Of a stretch of DNA of 64,000 nt, positions 26,322-34,486 are shown piece by piece (the stretch's first letter is position 1; the number at the start of each line of letters is the position of its first letter). The DNA comes from Chloroflexi bacterium HGW-Chloroflexi-3 (lineage in GTDB: Bacteria > Chloroflexota > Anaerolineae > Anaerolineales > Anaerolineaceae). Position numbers and translations under genes: made by a program. The notes under the pieces were generated by a model. It did no database searches. It had not been told where the DNA came from and worked only from the letters and a program-made list of their open reading frames with translations. The stretch covers positions 1-64,000 of the forward strand of contig PHBX01000020.1 in assembly GCA_002842045.1 (NCBI GenBank), written 5' to 3'.

Positions 26322-27812
26322 TTACTTGACTTCGATACTGACAACACCTTTCACCCATGTATTGCTGGGTAAACCAGGCATCACCATTGTGAATTCACCA
26401 GCGGTTTCGGTGAATCCCAGCAGACTATCCGGAACAGCCAAAACATCCGCCAGGCTTACTTCTGCATTGAAACCATCATTGGCAGTGATCACCAGTGTGG
26501 TTGCGCCATCCTTAATTCCTACCAATTCAAACAATTCCGAAAGCCGAACCCCCTCATATTCAGCCGTGCCGCTCTTGGGATGATCAGCCGTAATGGTAAC
26601 AACTTCCAGGGCTCGTAGTGTTTCTTCCTTAAAACCTGTTACAGTATTCACCAAACCGGAGATTACAAATTGCGCTCCGGTCAGATCCACAATTTGCGCA
26701 GCTTCAGTCTCTTCAACTTCCACTACCTCTTCTAATGCAGGCACCATCAACTCAATTAATGCTATACCACCCACCATCTGTTTCTTCTCTAAACCGATGC
26801 CAACAAATTTCAAGGGGAAATTCTTTTCTTCCAATTGGGCATCGTCCACCAGCATTGCAACAATCCATTCGTGGTTGCGATCAGCATCATCCGACCAGAC
26901 TGTGGTTTCAAAACCATCCGCAGCAACAATGCGTACATCGTAACCTGCTTTGGCTAATTTCACATCATAAGACCAACCTTCATGTTTGACAGCATCATCT
27001 GCATAACCCATCAGTCGCCACAGTTCGATACCTTTCCAAACCTGGCCAACATCATCGGTCCAGGTGGCTTCATGACAGCTGACACAGGACTCAAAGGATG
27101 CGCGATCAATCTCAGTTTCTATCGCTCCATCGACAGCCAGAACCCAATCCATAATCATCGGGCGAACTTCAACTTTATTTACCCACTTGATCGACCAATG
27201 GCCATCAGTAACCTGGTCATCTTTTTCACTGATAATCACCAGACGCAGACTTCCATCCATATCCACATTCAATGGCTCACCATTCATTTCATAGGCAATA
27301 ATGGCTGAGAGCGGATCATGGGTTTTTAATTCATCACCACTGACCGGGTTATAAGCAATATAGTTGCCGTTCATGATCTGATCATACGAGTAGGAGATCG
27401 AGTAACCATCCTCTGCAACAATATTGATACCCATAAATTCATCCAGTCCACCCATCAAATCTGCCAGATCCTGTAAAGCTACCCCTGTGAAAGTATTGGG
27501 GAGGGTAATTTTCCCGGTGCTGCTTTTTATACCCGCCATTCCTTTGCTGGCTGGTAATTTCTTAAGATCTGCTATGGTAAAAGAAATTGTACCATCGGGG
27601 CCGATTAATTCGAGTACCGGTGTTTGATCCTCCTCTTCAACCGGTATTACTTCTTCGGTTGGTTCCGGTAAAGCGGTAAGTTCTGGAATAGCTGTTGGTT
27701 CTGTTACAATAGGTTCAATCATTGGCGCTTCTATTTCAGGTACAACGGTCGGTTGACAGGCAGATAAAAGGAATACAAATATGAATAACGTTATCAAAAT
27801 ATTTCGACGCAT
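26322..27812 (-). CDS. lipoprotein with three sulfite-oxidase-like modules and a CxxCH motif
   Basis: 496 residues. Lipobox LLSACQP, a Glu/Pro linker to ~65, then three domains that resemble the molybdopterin-binding fold of sulfite oxidases: about 68-220 (IADLKKLPASKGMAGI, SLRLVIISEKDDQ, KWVNKVEV), 222-350 and 375-496. At the start of the second is SCVSCHEATW, a c-type haem motif near residue 242. The Cys that would ligate molybdenum is not evident in any module, so the fold may be used for binding rather than catalysis. It opens the operon with molybdate/tungstate uptake genes; a strong GGAGG precedes the ATG. It could be a surface-anchored redox or binding protein. Confidence 0.75.
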   Translation of the reverse strand: MRRNILITLFIFVFLLSACQPTVVPEIEAPMIEPIVTEPTAIPELTALPEPTEEVIPVEEEDQTPVLELIGPDGTISFTIADLKKLPASKGMAGIKSSTGKITLPNTFTGVALQDLADLMGGLDEFMGINIVAEDGYSISYSYDQIMNGNYIAYNPVSGDELKTHDPLSAIIAYEMNGEPLNVDMDGSLRLVIISEKDDQVTDGHWSIKWVNKVEVRPMIMDWVLAVDGAIETEIDRASFESCVSCHEATWTDDVGQVWKGIELWRLMGYADDAVKHEGWSYDVKLAKAGYDVRIVAADGFETTVWSDDADRNHEWIVAMLVDDAQLEEKNFPLKFVGIGLEKKQMVGGIALIELMVPALEEVVEVEETEAAQIVDLTGAQFVISGLVNTVTGFKEETLRALEVVTITADHPKSGTAEYEGVRLSELFELVGIKDGATTLVITANDGFNAEVSLADVLAVPDSLLGFTETAGEFTMVMPGLPSNTWVKGVVSIEVK

Positions 27813-27924
27813 TTTTCCTCCATTGTATAATTATATGGTTACAAATATACAATGAGTCTAGTGATTTTCATGACATTGTCAAGTTAAAAGTAGTATTATT
27901 CGAAATTTGTTGTAAGATAAAGGA

Positions 27925-28518
27925 ATGAAGAAATCAATTTTGCGTTTGTGGAATAAGCGTCTTGCTCAAAGGCATGGACAGAAAGTAACAGATGCGCTAG
28001 TTCTAGAAACAAAGAATATTGATGAGCAATTAATAAAAAATGACATTTTGAAGGACAATCCGCATAAAAAACAATTGATTAACATGATTTTTCCAATACT
28101 GGCAGTCTACCTAGCTATGAAAAACAATCATCTTACACAGCAAAATACACTTCAGGATGTTGAAGACCTTGTGCGAGAGACTTTTTTCAGCACGCAATTA
28201 TCAGGGATTCGATTAATCAACCGAATTCTCCCCGATCCATTCCCGGTGATCAAACCCGCTTTACGAATAATGATGCATTTCAGTGATTTACCTGCCGGAC
28301 AGGAAATTAAACAGGACGACAAAAACTGTTTTGCCATCCATGTATATCAATGTTTCATCCACGATACATTAAAAGAACACCATGCACCGGAATTAACCCC
28401 TGTATTTTGTGCCACTGATGATTGGTTATCAGCAGCTATGCCAAAAATCCAGTGGCAACGAACGCAGACTCTCGGCATAGGTGGGGAGATGTGTGATTTT
28501 TGCTGGTGCAGGAAGTAG
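27925..28518 (+). CDS. ATC hydrolase-like protein
   Basis: A 197-residue protein that resembles the L-2-amino-thiazoline-4-carboxylate hydrolase family. The C-terminal signature is well kept: PVFCATDDWLSAAMPKIQW, then RTQTLGIGGEMCDFCW. Members open a thiazoline ring to a cysteine derivative, but many relatives are only similar in fold. No signal peptide; cytoplasmic. It starts a short plus-strand pair with the membrane protein downstream, 34 bases on, and is divergent from the Mo/W operon with about 110 bases between them. Confidence 0.75.
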   Translation: MKKSILRLWNKRLAQRHGQKVTDALVLETKNIDEQLIKNDILKDNPHKKQLINMIFPILAVYLAMKNNHLTQQNTLQDVEDLVRETFFSTQLSGIRLINRILPDPFPVIKPALRIMMHFSDLPAGQEIKQDDKNCFAIHVYQCFIHDTLKEHHAPELTPVFCATDDWLSAAMPKIQWQRTQTLGIGGEMCDFCWCRK

Positions 28519-28552
28519 ATCATCATACTGGTGGCTTTGGTGAATCCTGGTA

Positions 28553-29119
28553 GTGCTTGCTGTCCTTTTAATCGGGACGGTTATCCTGGTTGGATTTGAA
28601 CATATTATCAACCCAGAAGAACCAATCGGGATGAAACTCGCAAATTTGTTAATCATTTCTATTCCTCTTATTCTTCTGTATGGTTCTATTGGATTGGTAT
28701 TAACCGCCACCCGACAGAAAGAGATGAACGGAAAAATCAATGCTGGGCTTTCTAAGTTTCTATATTACACACCCCGAATTGCCGGAATTCTGATGATAAT
28801 CTTTGTATCATTATTTGCCCTTGATGTATTTACAGAAGGTGGCAACTTCTGGAAACAATTGCTTGGGTTTTTGGTTCATGCTGCTCCAGCTGTCACTCTG
28901 GCAATCCTGATGTTTTTCGCCTGGCGTAAACCGGTCATCGGTTTTATCATCTTTGGATTAGCTGCTGTCTTTTTCTTACGCTTTGTTTTATTCGGTCGTG
29001 ATTTTGGTGCGATCAATTTCATGATGTTTGTGGTACCTCTGGCTTTGATCTCAGGATTATTCTGGATCAATTGGAAGTGGAAGGAAGCGCTGACGATGGG
29101 GAAGGTGGTTGGCGAATAG
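28553..29119 (+). CDS. multi-helix membrane protein, possibly N-terminally damaged
   Basis: 188 residues with five or six hydrophobic helices. The region YYTPRIAGILMIIFVSLFAL, DVFTEGGNF and LGFLVHAAPAVTLAILMFFAW is the DUF7670-type pattern. The only start is a GTG at 28553 without a good ribosome binding site, and the protein begins in the middle of a hydrophobic helix. The frame upstream reads YWWLW, then a stop, then ILVVLAV; WWLW is how many relatives begin. So the true start was probably upstream and has been lost by a stop or small deletion. The rest is intact. Function unknown. Confidence 0.6.
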   Translation: MLAVLLIGTVILVGFEHIINPEEPIGMKLANLLIISIPLILLYGSIGLVLTATRQKEMNGKINAGLSKFLYYTPRIAGILMIIFVSLFALDVFTEGGNFWKQLLGFLVHAAPAVTLAILMFFAWRKPVIGFIIFGLAAVFFLRFVLFGRDFGAINFMMFVVPLALISGLFWINWKWKEALTMGKVVGE

Positions 29120-29191
29120 TCTATAGGCTATAGGCTGAAGGAGAAAGGATTTTAGTTTAAAGTTTAAAGTGGACAGTTGAAAGTCAATTCT

Positions 29192-29588
29192 GGTGCATTG
29201 CACTTGGGGTTGAACCCATGGACCATCATCACGGAATATAACAGGTTCAACCGAACATCCAGAAGTGCATTGCACCTTGTATCCTGATTTCTACTGCATT
29301 ACTCTCGCAGATAGTTTTGTTCTACATCCACCCCGTGGATTGAAATCCATGGTTTCGCAGATTCAAACCGAATGAATTCGGTTAGGTGCTGTCTTCGGTG
29401 CATTGCACTTGGGGTTGAACCCATGGACAATCATCACGGAAAATAACAGGTTCAACCGAACATCCAGAAGTGCATTGCACCTTATATTCTAATTTCTAAT
29501 GCATTACACTCGCAGATAGTTTTGTTCTACATCCACCCCATGGATTGAAATCCATGGTTACTCAGATTCAAACCGAATGAATTCGGTT
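29192..29588. repeat. two tandem copies of a 205-bp hairpin repeat
   Basis: Each copy has an 85-bp A element (29192-29276 and 29397-29481) bounded by GGTGCATTGCACTT and AAGTGCATTGCACC, with an inner pair GGTTGAACC and GGTTCAACC; it can fold into one long hairpin. A B element follows 141 bases later: CCATGGAT-TGAA-ATCCATGG and then AACCGAA-TGAA-TTCGGTT, two small hairpins with the same TGAA loop. The two copies are nearly identical. The remaining ~860-bp space to the next plus-strand gene also holds a degenerate low-complexity start (29120-29190), a terminator and a minus-strand micro-gene. Confidence 0.88.
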
Positions 29589-29686
29589 CATCTTCATCTT
29601 CCATAACCTGTATCAAATATATAGATAATCCAACATGTTTGGCATCCGCCAGTTTGTGGTTTCAATTACTGGATTTCTTAAAAAAA

Positions 29687-29722
29687 GTAGCGGAGATTTG
29701 AAAGATTTCAAATCTCCGCTAC
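29687..29722 (-). terminator. strong terminator for the micro-gene
   Basis: GTAGCGGAGATTTGAAA pairs with its complement over about 17 bases around a two- to four-base loop. On the minus strand six or more T follow. It stands 45 bases downstream of the stop of the small frameshifted gene. Confidence 0.85.
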
Positions 29723-29767
29723 CATGGGTTATCAAGCAATTTGTCCTGCTTAACGAATATCGATGAT

Positions 29768-29886
29768 TTACTGGTTAGGAATATTTTCAAACATATTTCG
29801 AACTTCTTCAATGGTTAAGGCAGGTATTTTCACCACTGCATCGTAAAATTCAGGTTGATTGGACTTGGAAAATCATATTCACTCAT
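29768..29886 (-). pseudogene. micro-gene (~39 codons) with one-base deletion
   Basis: From the ATG at 29886 the frame begins MSEYDF. One T missing in the TTTT run near 29870 throws it out; in the neighbouring frame the text continues SKSNQPEFYDAVVKI, then PALTIEEVRNMFENIPNQ and a TAA at 29768-29770. The repaired peptide would be about 39 residues, acidic and helical in its second half. It has its own intrinsic terminator and lies divergent from the DedA-type gene. I do not recognise it. Size and lack of cysteine do not point clearly to a bacteriocin precursor, a toxin or an antitoxin. Confidence 0.45.
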
Positions 29887-29915
29887 GATCATTCTCTCTT
29901 GATTTATTATCTGAT

Positions 29916-29943
29916 TTTGAATAATTGGATTTGGTTTTATAAT
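29916..29943 (+). promoter_or_regulatory. candidate sigma-70 promoter for the DedA-type gene
   Basis: A perfect TATAAT at 29938-29943 has TTTGAA 16 bases upstream (29916-29921). The start codon is 38 bases downstream. Confidence 0.55.
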
Positions 29944-29981
29944 AGGTAAGAAGATAATTTCGTCTAAAGAAAAGGCTTCAG

Positions 29982-30587
29982 ATGAATCATTTCTGGTCTT
30001 ATATCCTGGTAATTTTTTTGGTGGCTATCAATGGAGAAGCAGCTATCCTTCTTGCAGCCAGCATCGCATCGGTTGGTTATTTAAATCCATTTATTGCGCT
30101 CGGTGCAGTTACTTTGGGTAATGTACTATCAGATTCAGCTTGGTTTGCCTTGGGTTATTATGGGAAAATAGATTGGCTATTAAAAAGATCCCGTTGGTTG
30201 GGTATTAAAAGTGACAATGTGGATCTTGCTTTTCAAGTGATTAGAAAAGACACGATCAAGTTGCTGGTTTTTTCGAAATTAACCAACTGGATCACAATAC
30301 CAGCCTTAATTGCTACCGGATTTGCTAAGGTTAGCTGGAAAAAATGGTTTCCCACCATTTTGATCAGCAATTTATTGATTGGTGTTGTCCTCATGTCTTT
30401 GGGTTATTTCATGACTGCCAAAATTATGGAAATTCAAAATAATTTACGGATTGTAGCAATCTTGCTTATTATGGTGTTCATTCTTATTTCAATTTTCTAT
30501 TTACGAAAGTTGTTTTCAAAAAACAACAGATTACTGCAACTAGCAGACCCCAAGACGTTGAATAAGGATGAGAAATGCGGGTTTTAA
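29982..30587 (+). CDS. DedA-family membrane protein
   Basis: A 201-residue inner-membrane protein with the DedA/SNARE-associated core: NGEAAILLAASIASVGYLNP, the GNVLSDSAWFALGYYG helix, and ALIATGFAKVSWKKWFPTIL for the F/Y-x-x-G-x and following R/K region. Some members move undecaprenyl phosphate or phosphatidylethanolamine across the membrane. The stop lies inside the start of the next gene (13-base overlap), so the two are translated together. Pairing with a glycosyltransferase/deacetylase fusion fits a role in lipid-linked sugar recycling (inference). Confidence 0.85.
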   Translation: MNHFWSYILVIFLVAINGEAAILLAASIASVGYLNPFIALGAVTLGNVLSDSAWFALGYYGKIDWLLKRSRWLGIKSDNVDLAFQVIRKDTIKLLVFSKLTNWITIPALIATGFAKVSWKKWFPTILISNLLIGVVLMSLGYFMTAKIMEIQNNLRIVAILLIMVFILISIFYLRKLFSKNNRLLQLADPKTLNKDEKCGF

Positions 30588-33226
30588 TTAGTAGTTTTAC
30601 TTTTTACCCGGACGCAAATGGGCAAGCAGTATTTGCACTCAACCTAATTCAAGAAATGCTTGCACTAGGACATGAAATTTTGGTATTAACACAAGAATCT
30701 GGAAGTTGCCAGCCAAATTCACTTGATCCCAGAATTAAAATTATCCGTTTCCCCTCAATCAACCTTAATCGTATCATAAAGGATTTAAGAATTCCTTTTT
30801 TCTCTCAAAGGAAGATTAATACAATTATCTCAGAGTTTCAACCTGACTTGATCCATATACAAGATCCTTCTCCGTTAAGCCAGGCTGTTATTCATCAAGC
30901 ACATCGAAGAAATATTTCTGTAGTGATAACTCATCATACTGGTCCAGAAATTACGGCTCCTTATATAAATCCTACAAATTTGCACGTGAAACGCTTTCTA
31001 CATTGGATTGTTTGGAGCATCCTTCGTCAGCACTTAAATCAAGCGAATTTGATTATCGTTCCCTCCAATTTTTCTGCAAAAATGTTGAAGCAACGTGGTG
31101 TTCGCCCAGATGTAAAAGTTATTGCTTGTGGTATAAAACTTGAAAATTTTAAGCCTTGTTTGGAAGGAAATCGGTCAATCATTCGGCAACAGTTTGGTTT
31201 GGATCTAGAAAAAATATTATTAATTTACATCGGTCGTCTAGATTTTGAAAAGAATATTGATTCACTCCTTCAGGCAATTTCCTTGATGAATAACCAGAAT
31301 ATCCAACTAGCTATCGTGGGTCAAGGTGCAAAGGAGGACTATTTACGCAATCTTTCCAAGGAACTTGGCTTGGATTCACAAGTTTTCTTTCTTGGAACGG
31401 TTAATAATGAAAAATTACCGCAAATCCTTAATAGTACAGATATTTTTGTTATGCCCGGAAATGGAGAATCCTTCAGCATAGCAACATTGGAAGCAATGGC
31501 ATGTTCTAAACCGGTAATAGCAGCAAATGCAGCAGCTTTACCTGAGCTTGTTGACCATCAGAAAAATGGGCTCTTGTTTCAAGCAAAATCTCAAAAAGAT
31601 TTAGCCGAATCACTCCAATACCTGGTGAATCATAAAACTATTAGAGAATCGATGGGTGACCTTGGGCATATAAAAGCTCAAAATTATAGTCTAGCTCTTA
31701 TGTCACATAACTATGATAGAGCTTATCGATCATGTTGTACCTCAATTTCAAACAAATTCATTGAAAAAACAGGTAGTAAAAGGTTATCACTCCACCAATT
31801 TTTCCTTTCTTTCAATAAACAAAGATTCCTTCTCCCAAAGAAATTATTCACATTTCTGGTCATATTAATTACTCTTCTTTTATCCATTTTTGTCTATGAT
31901 CAAGCGCAGGCAAGACCTAATCTCCAATTGTCTGAATTAGCAGAATTTACCATCACTACTCCTGAAAAACTCTTGGTAATTGCACCACATCCAGATGATG
32001 AATTATTGGCTTCGGGAGGAGTCATGCAAAACGTTATTGCCAAAGGTGGAGAGGTTAAAGTGGTAGTTGTAACAAATGGAGATGGAGAATTAATTTCCAG
32101 GTTTATGAAGGATCCACTTTCTCTGCCTAAAGCAGAAAATTATATAGGTTTTGGTGAATATCGTCAAAAAGAGACAATGCAAGCGTTGGAAAGTATCGGT
32201 GTTGATCATAATAATGTATTTTTTCTGGGATATCCAGACGGAATGATAAGTAAATTATGGGAAAGTGATTGGTCAATTCATTCACCGCTAAAGGCATCTT
32301 ATACCAAAACGGACAGTAGCCCTTATCAAAACACATACAATAAACAAGCGATGTACCGTGGGAGCGATTTGTTTGAGGATCTGTTAGCGATCATTACGGA
32401 TTTCCAACCAAACATAATTCTTGTTCCCCATCCTGAAGACACACATCTTGATCATGCTTCTGTCAGTAATTTTAGTCAGTTTACAATCGCTCAAATGATT
32501 GCATCCAATCAACAACCAGTTCCTATTGTCTATGCCTATATCGTTCATTATAAAGGCTATCCCATGTTACGAAGAGAAAATTCAAAAAATTTTCTATTAC
32601 CACCTGCGGCATTGGCAAATAATGGCGAAGGTTGGTACACCTATTCACTGAGTCTTTCAGAAAAAGAGAAAAAAGAAGATGCATTAAAAATGTACAAGTC
32701 ACAGCTCCGTACTTCTGGTTATTATTTACAAAGTTTTGTCCGCAACAATGAAATCTTTTATGATCTACCTGTCACTCAAATGTCTCCCGTCGATTTTGAA
32801 AGTGATGATCTAATGGAAAATAGTTTATTGACCGAAATCAATTATCATGAACCAGTGCGGGAAAGAGCAAGTCGTTTCATATTTTCAAGTACTGACCTGA
32901 TTAGCTGGCATACCGTACGGATTAACAATCTCATTTGCTTCGGTTCAGAAACGAGAGGACCATCAAGCAATCAAATCAACTATATCATTCGTGCAAAATT
33001 GCCTGATGGAAAAAATCTTCAGATTTTTCAATCAGAAGATATAGTTTGGCTCTCAAACCGTAATTTTAATACATGTTTTAATATTGACGAATTTAATAAT
33101 CCTGATGTAATCGGATTTGCTGCAGAAACAAGATACAAGTCTGATGTGCTGGATCGCACTGCCTGGCGGTTTATTACATTAAATGATGAACAGGTTCATG
33201 ATAAAGAAATAGATTTTCAACCTTAA
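30575..33226 (+). CDS. GT4 glycosyltransferase - TM - PIG-L deacetylase fusion
   Basis: 883 residues. Residues 1-395 are a complete GT-B glycosyltransferase of family 4: YPDANGQAVFALNLIQEML at the start, IYIGRLDFEKNIDSLLQAI for the nucleotide-sugar half, and GESFSIATLEAMACSKPVIA with the E-x7-E motif. A single hydrophobic helix lies at about 422-445. Then comes a PIG-L/LmbE deacetylase with zinc motifs HPDDE (472-476) and HPEDTHLDH (619-627), and a C-terminal tail of ~200 residues of unknown fold. The topology puts the transferase inside and the deacetylase outside. GlcNAc transfer followed by de-N-acetylation is the known logic of mycothiol, bacillithiol and GPI synthesis, though there both act on the same side. 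Overlaps the DedA-type gene. Confidence 0.88.
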   Translation: MRVLISSFTFYPDANGQAVFALNLIQEMLALGHEILVLTQESGSCQPNSLDPRIKIIRFPSINLNRIIKDLRIPFFSQRKINTIISEFQPDLIHIQDPSPLSQAVIHQAHRRNISVVITHHTGPEITAPYINPTNLHVKRFLHWIVWSILRQHLNQANLIIVPSNFSAKMLKQRGVRPDVKVIACGIKLENFKPCLEGNRSIIRQQFGLDLEKILLIYIGRLDFEKNIDSLLQAISLMNNQNIQLAIVGQGAKEDYLRNLSKELGLDSQVFFLGTVNNEKLPQILNSTDIFVMPGNGESFSIATLEAMACSKPVIAANAAALPELVDHQKNGLLFQAKSQKDLAESLQYLVNHKTIRESMGDLGHIKAQNYSLALMSHNYDRAYRSCCTSISNKFIEKTGSKRLSLHQFFLSFNKQRFLLPKKLFTFLVILITLLLSIFVYDQAQARPNLQLSELAEFTITTPEKLLVIAPHPDDELLASGGVMQNVIAKGGEVKVVVVTNGDGELISRFMKDPLSLPKAENYIGFGEYRQKETMQALESIGVDHNNVFFLGYPDGMISKLWESDWSIHSPLKASYTKTDSSPYQNTYNKQAMYRGSDLFEDLLAIITDFQPNIILVPHPEDTHLDHASVSNFSQFTIAQMIASNQQPVPIVYAYIVHYKGYPMLRRENSKNFLLPPAALANNGEGWYTYSLSLSEKEKKEDALKMYKSQLRTSGYYLQSFVRNNEIFYDLPVTQMSPVDFESDDLMENSLLTEINYHEPVRERASRFIFSSTDLISWHTVRINNLICFGSETRGPSSNQINYIIRAKLPDGKNLQIFQSEDIVWLSNRNFNTCFNIDEFNNPDVIGFAAETRYKSDVLDRTAWRFITLNDEQVHDKEIDFQP

Positions 33227-33324
33227 TCTAATTTTCCCAAATTAATACAATCTTTTAAATACAAATTTATATTTTGAGATTTATTGTTACTTTTTCGGTT
33301 TTTCCCCGATTTAATACATAGATC

Positions 33325-33512
33325 ATGACAGATTACAGCAACCTTGAAGATTCGCTACTCATTCAGCATGCCCGACAGGATGCGCATGCCTTTGATGTCC
33401 TTTTCCATCGCTACTTTCCTCGCCTTTATCGCTATTGCCTGCAACGTGTCAATGATGTCCAGCAGGCTGAGGATATCAGCGCTCAAGTCTTCTTTGATGT
33501 GCTGAAACGAAC
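33325..33512 (+). pseudogene. 5' stub of an ECF-type sigma factor
   Basis: From the ATG at 33325 about 62 residues read as region 2 of a sigma-70 family ECF factor: DSLLIQHARQDAHAFDVLFH, RYFPRLYRYCLQRV and QQAEDISAQVFFDVLKR. After KRT the sequence changes to unrelated text and the frame stops at 33546. Region 4, needed to bind the -35 box, is absent. The break falls exactly where an SH3-like sequence begins in another frame, so a deletion has fused two genes. Confidence 0.85.
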
Positions 33513-33514
33513 CA

Positions 33515-34096
33515 TTGGACGCAATTGGCATCAATTCTTCAGGTGAATGGGTGTTGCTCGCTTATCCGAATTTCGATTCTCACCAGGCATGGGTGTTTGC
33601 ATCATTGGTTAACCTGCAAGGAAAAAGTTTACCCATTCTAGATTCACAATCTTGGATAACGGATAATTATCCAATCCCCTCTCAGGTACAACCCTCCTTG
33701 AACGTGTTGCTCGAAAATCTCCAATTGAATGAGTCTCAGGTCGAATACCTGGGTCAGGATGCCCACATCAACCATCCATCTTTACCTACCGTCGAAGTTT
33801 TTTCATCTCAGCAGGTTAAATATTATATTGACCCAAAAGCAGGATTGGTTGCGATGATTGATGCCAGCCTGGCGTATTTACCGCTCCCCAACCCGGAAGA
33901 ATTACCTTTGGAGCAACTTGCCATTCGATTCATCGGTGAACTTGCACCATCTGTTGATTTGGATAAACTCACTAAAAATCACGGAGAAAAAGGTGGCATC
34001 AGCTTTTTCCGATGGGAAGATCCCAAGCATGCATTCATCCAGGTTGGATTGACAGAAAATGACGAGTTGGTGACTTTCATCAATGGAATTTATTGA
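33515..34096 (+). pseudogene. 3' part of an SH3-like exported protein
   Basis: 193 codons from a TTG at 33515 with no ribosome binding site. The first stretch, INSSGEWVLLAYPN then QAWVFASLVNLQG, is a bacterial SH3 domain that starts in its middle; the rest (to FINGIY) is an unrecognised domain of about 140 residues. No signal peptide remains. With the sigma stub just upstream it most likely descends from a sigma/anti-sigma-type or exported gene pair whose central part was deleted. It could still be translated by read-through only poorly. Confidence 0.6.
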
Positions 34097-34140
34097 AACC
34101 TTGCTGCTGAAGGTCTTGTAATGATCTCTTTTGTGCACCC

Positions 34141-34341
34141 CCATGGATTGAAATCCATGGTTACGCAGATTTAAGTCTTCGGTGCATTGCACTTGGGGTT
34201 GAACCCTTGGACCATCATCTTGGAATATAACAGGTTCAACCGAACATCCAGAAGTGCATTGCACCTTGGATTCTGATTTCTACTGCAGTGCACTCGCAGA
34301 TAGATTTGTTCTACACCCACCCCGTGGATTGAAATCCATGG
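34141..34341. repeat. third copy of the hairpin repeat (B-A-B)
   Basis: Order B (34141-34160), A (34181-34265, again 85 bp), B (34322-34341). The A-to-B distance is 141 bases, the same as in the tandem copies near 29.2-29.6 kb. The second hairpin of B (AACCGAA type) is missing here. It lies in the 390-bp space between the SH3-like relic and the AAA gene; nothing else is seen there apart from the hairpin at 34401. Confidence 0.85.
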
Positions 34342-34400
34342 TTATGTCAAAAATGATGGTCTTAATCTTCAATTCTTGTTTGACTAAAGAAAAAATCTTT

Positions 34401-34435
34401 TGCACAAATCCGCAATCACATTGCAGATTTGTGCA
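34401..34435. repeat. stem-loop of a second repeat type (C)
   Basis: TGCACAAATC and GCAAT pair with ATTGC and GATTTGTGCA around CAC, with one mismatch. A close relative lies at 58785-58823. There is no proper T run in either direction; it sits ~50 bases before the AAA gene. Confidence 0.6.
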
Positions 34436-34486
34436 GAAATGACTTTAATGTATGTATAACTATTCCTAAGAGCAAGGGGGAGTTTC

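Noticed and set aside
29333..29588. CRISPR array (repeat with GAAATCC)
   Set aside because: Only two or three copies, repeats of irregular kind with 205-bp period, no spacer/repeat size pattern and no cas genes.
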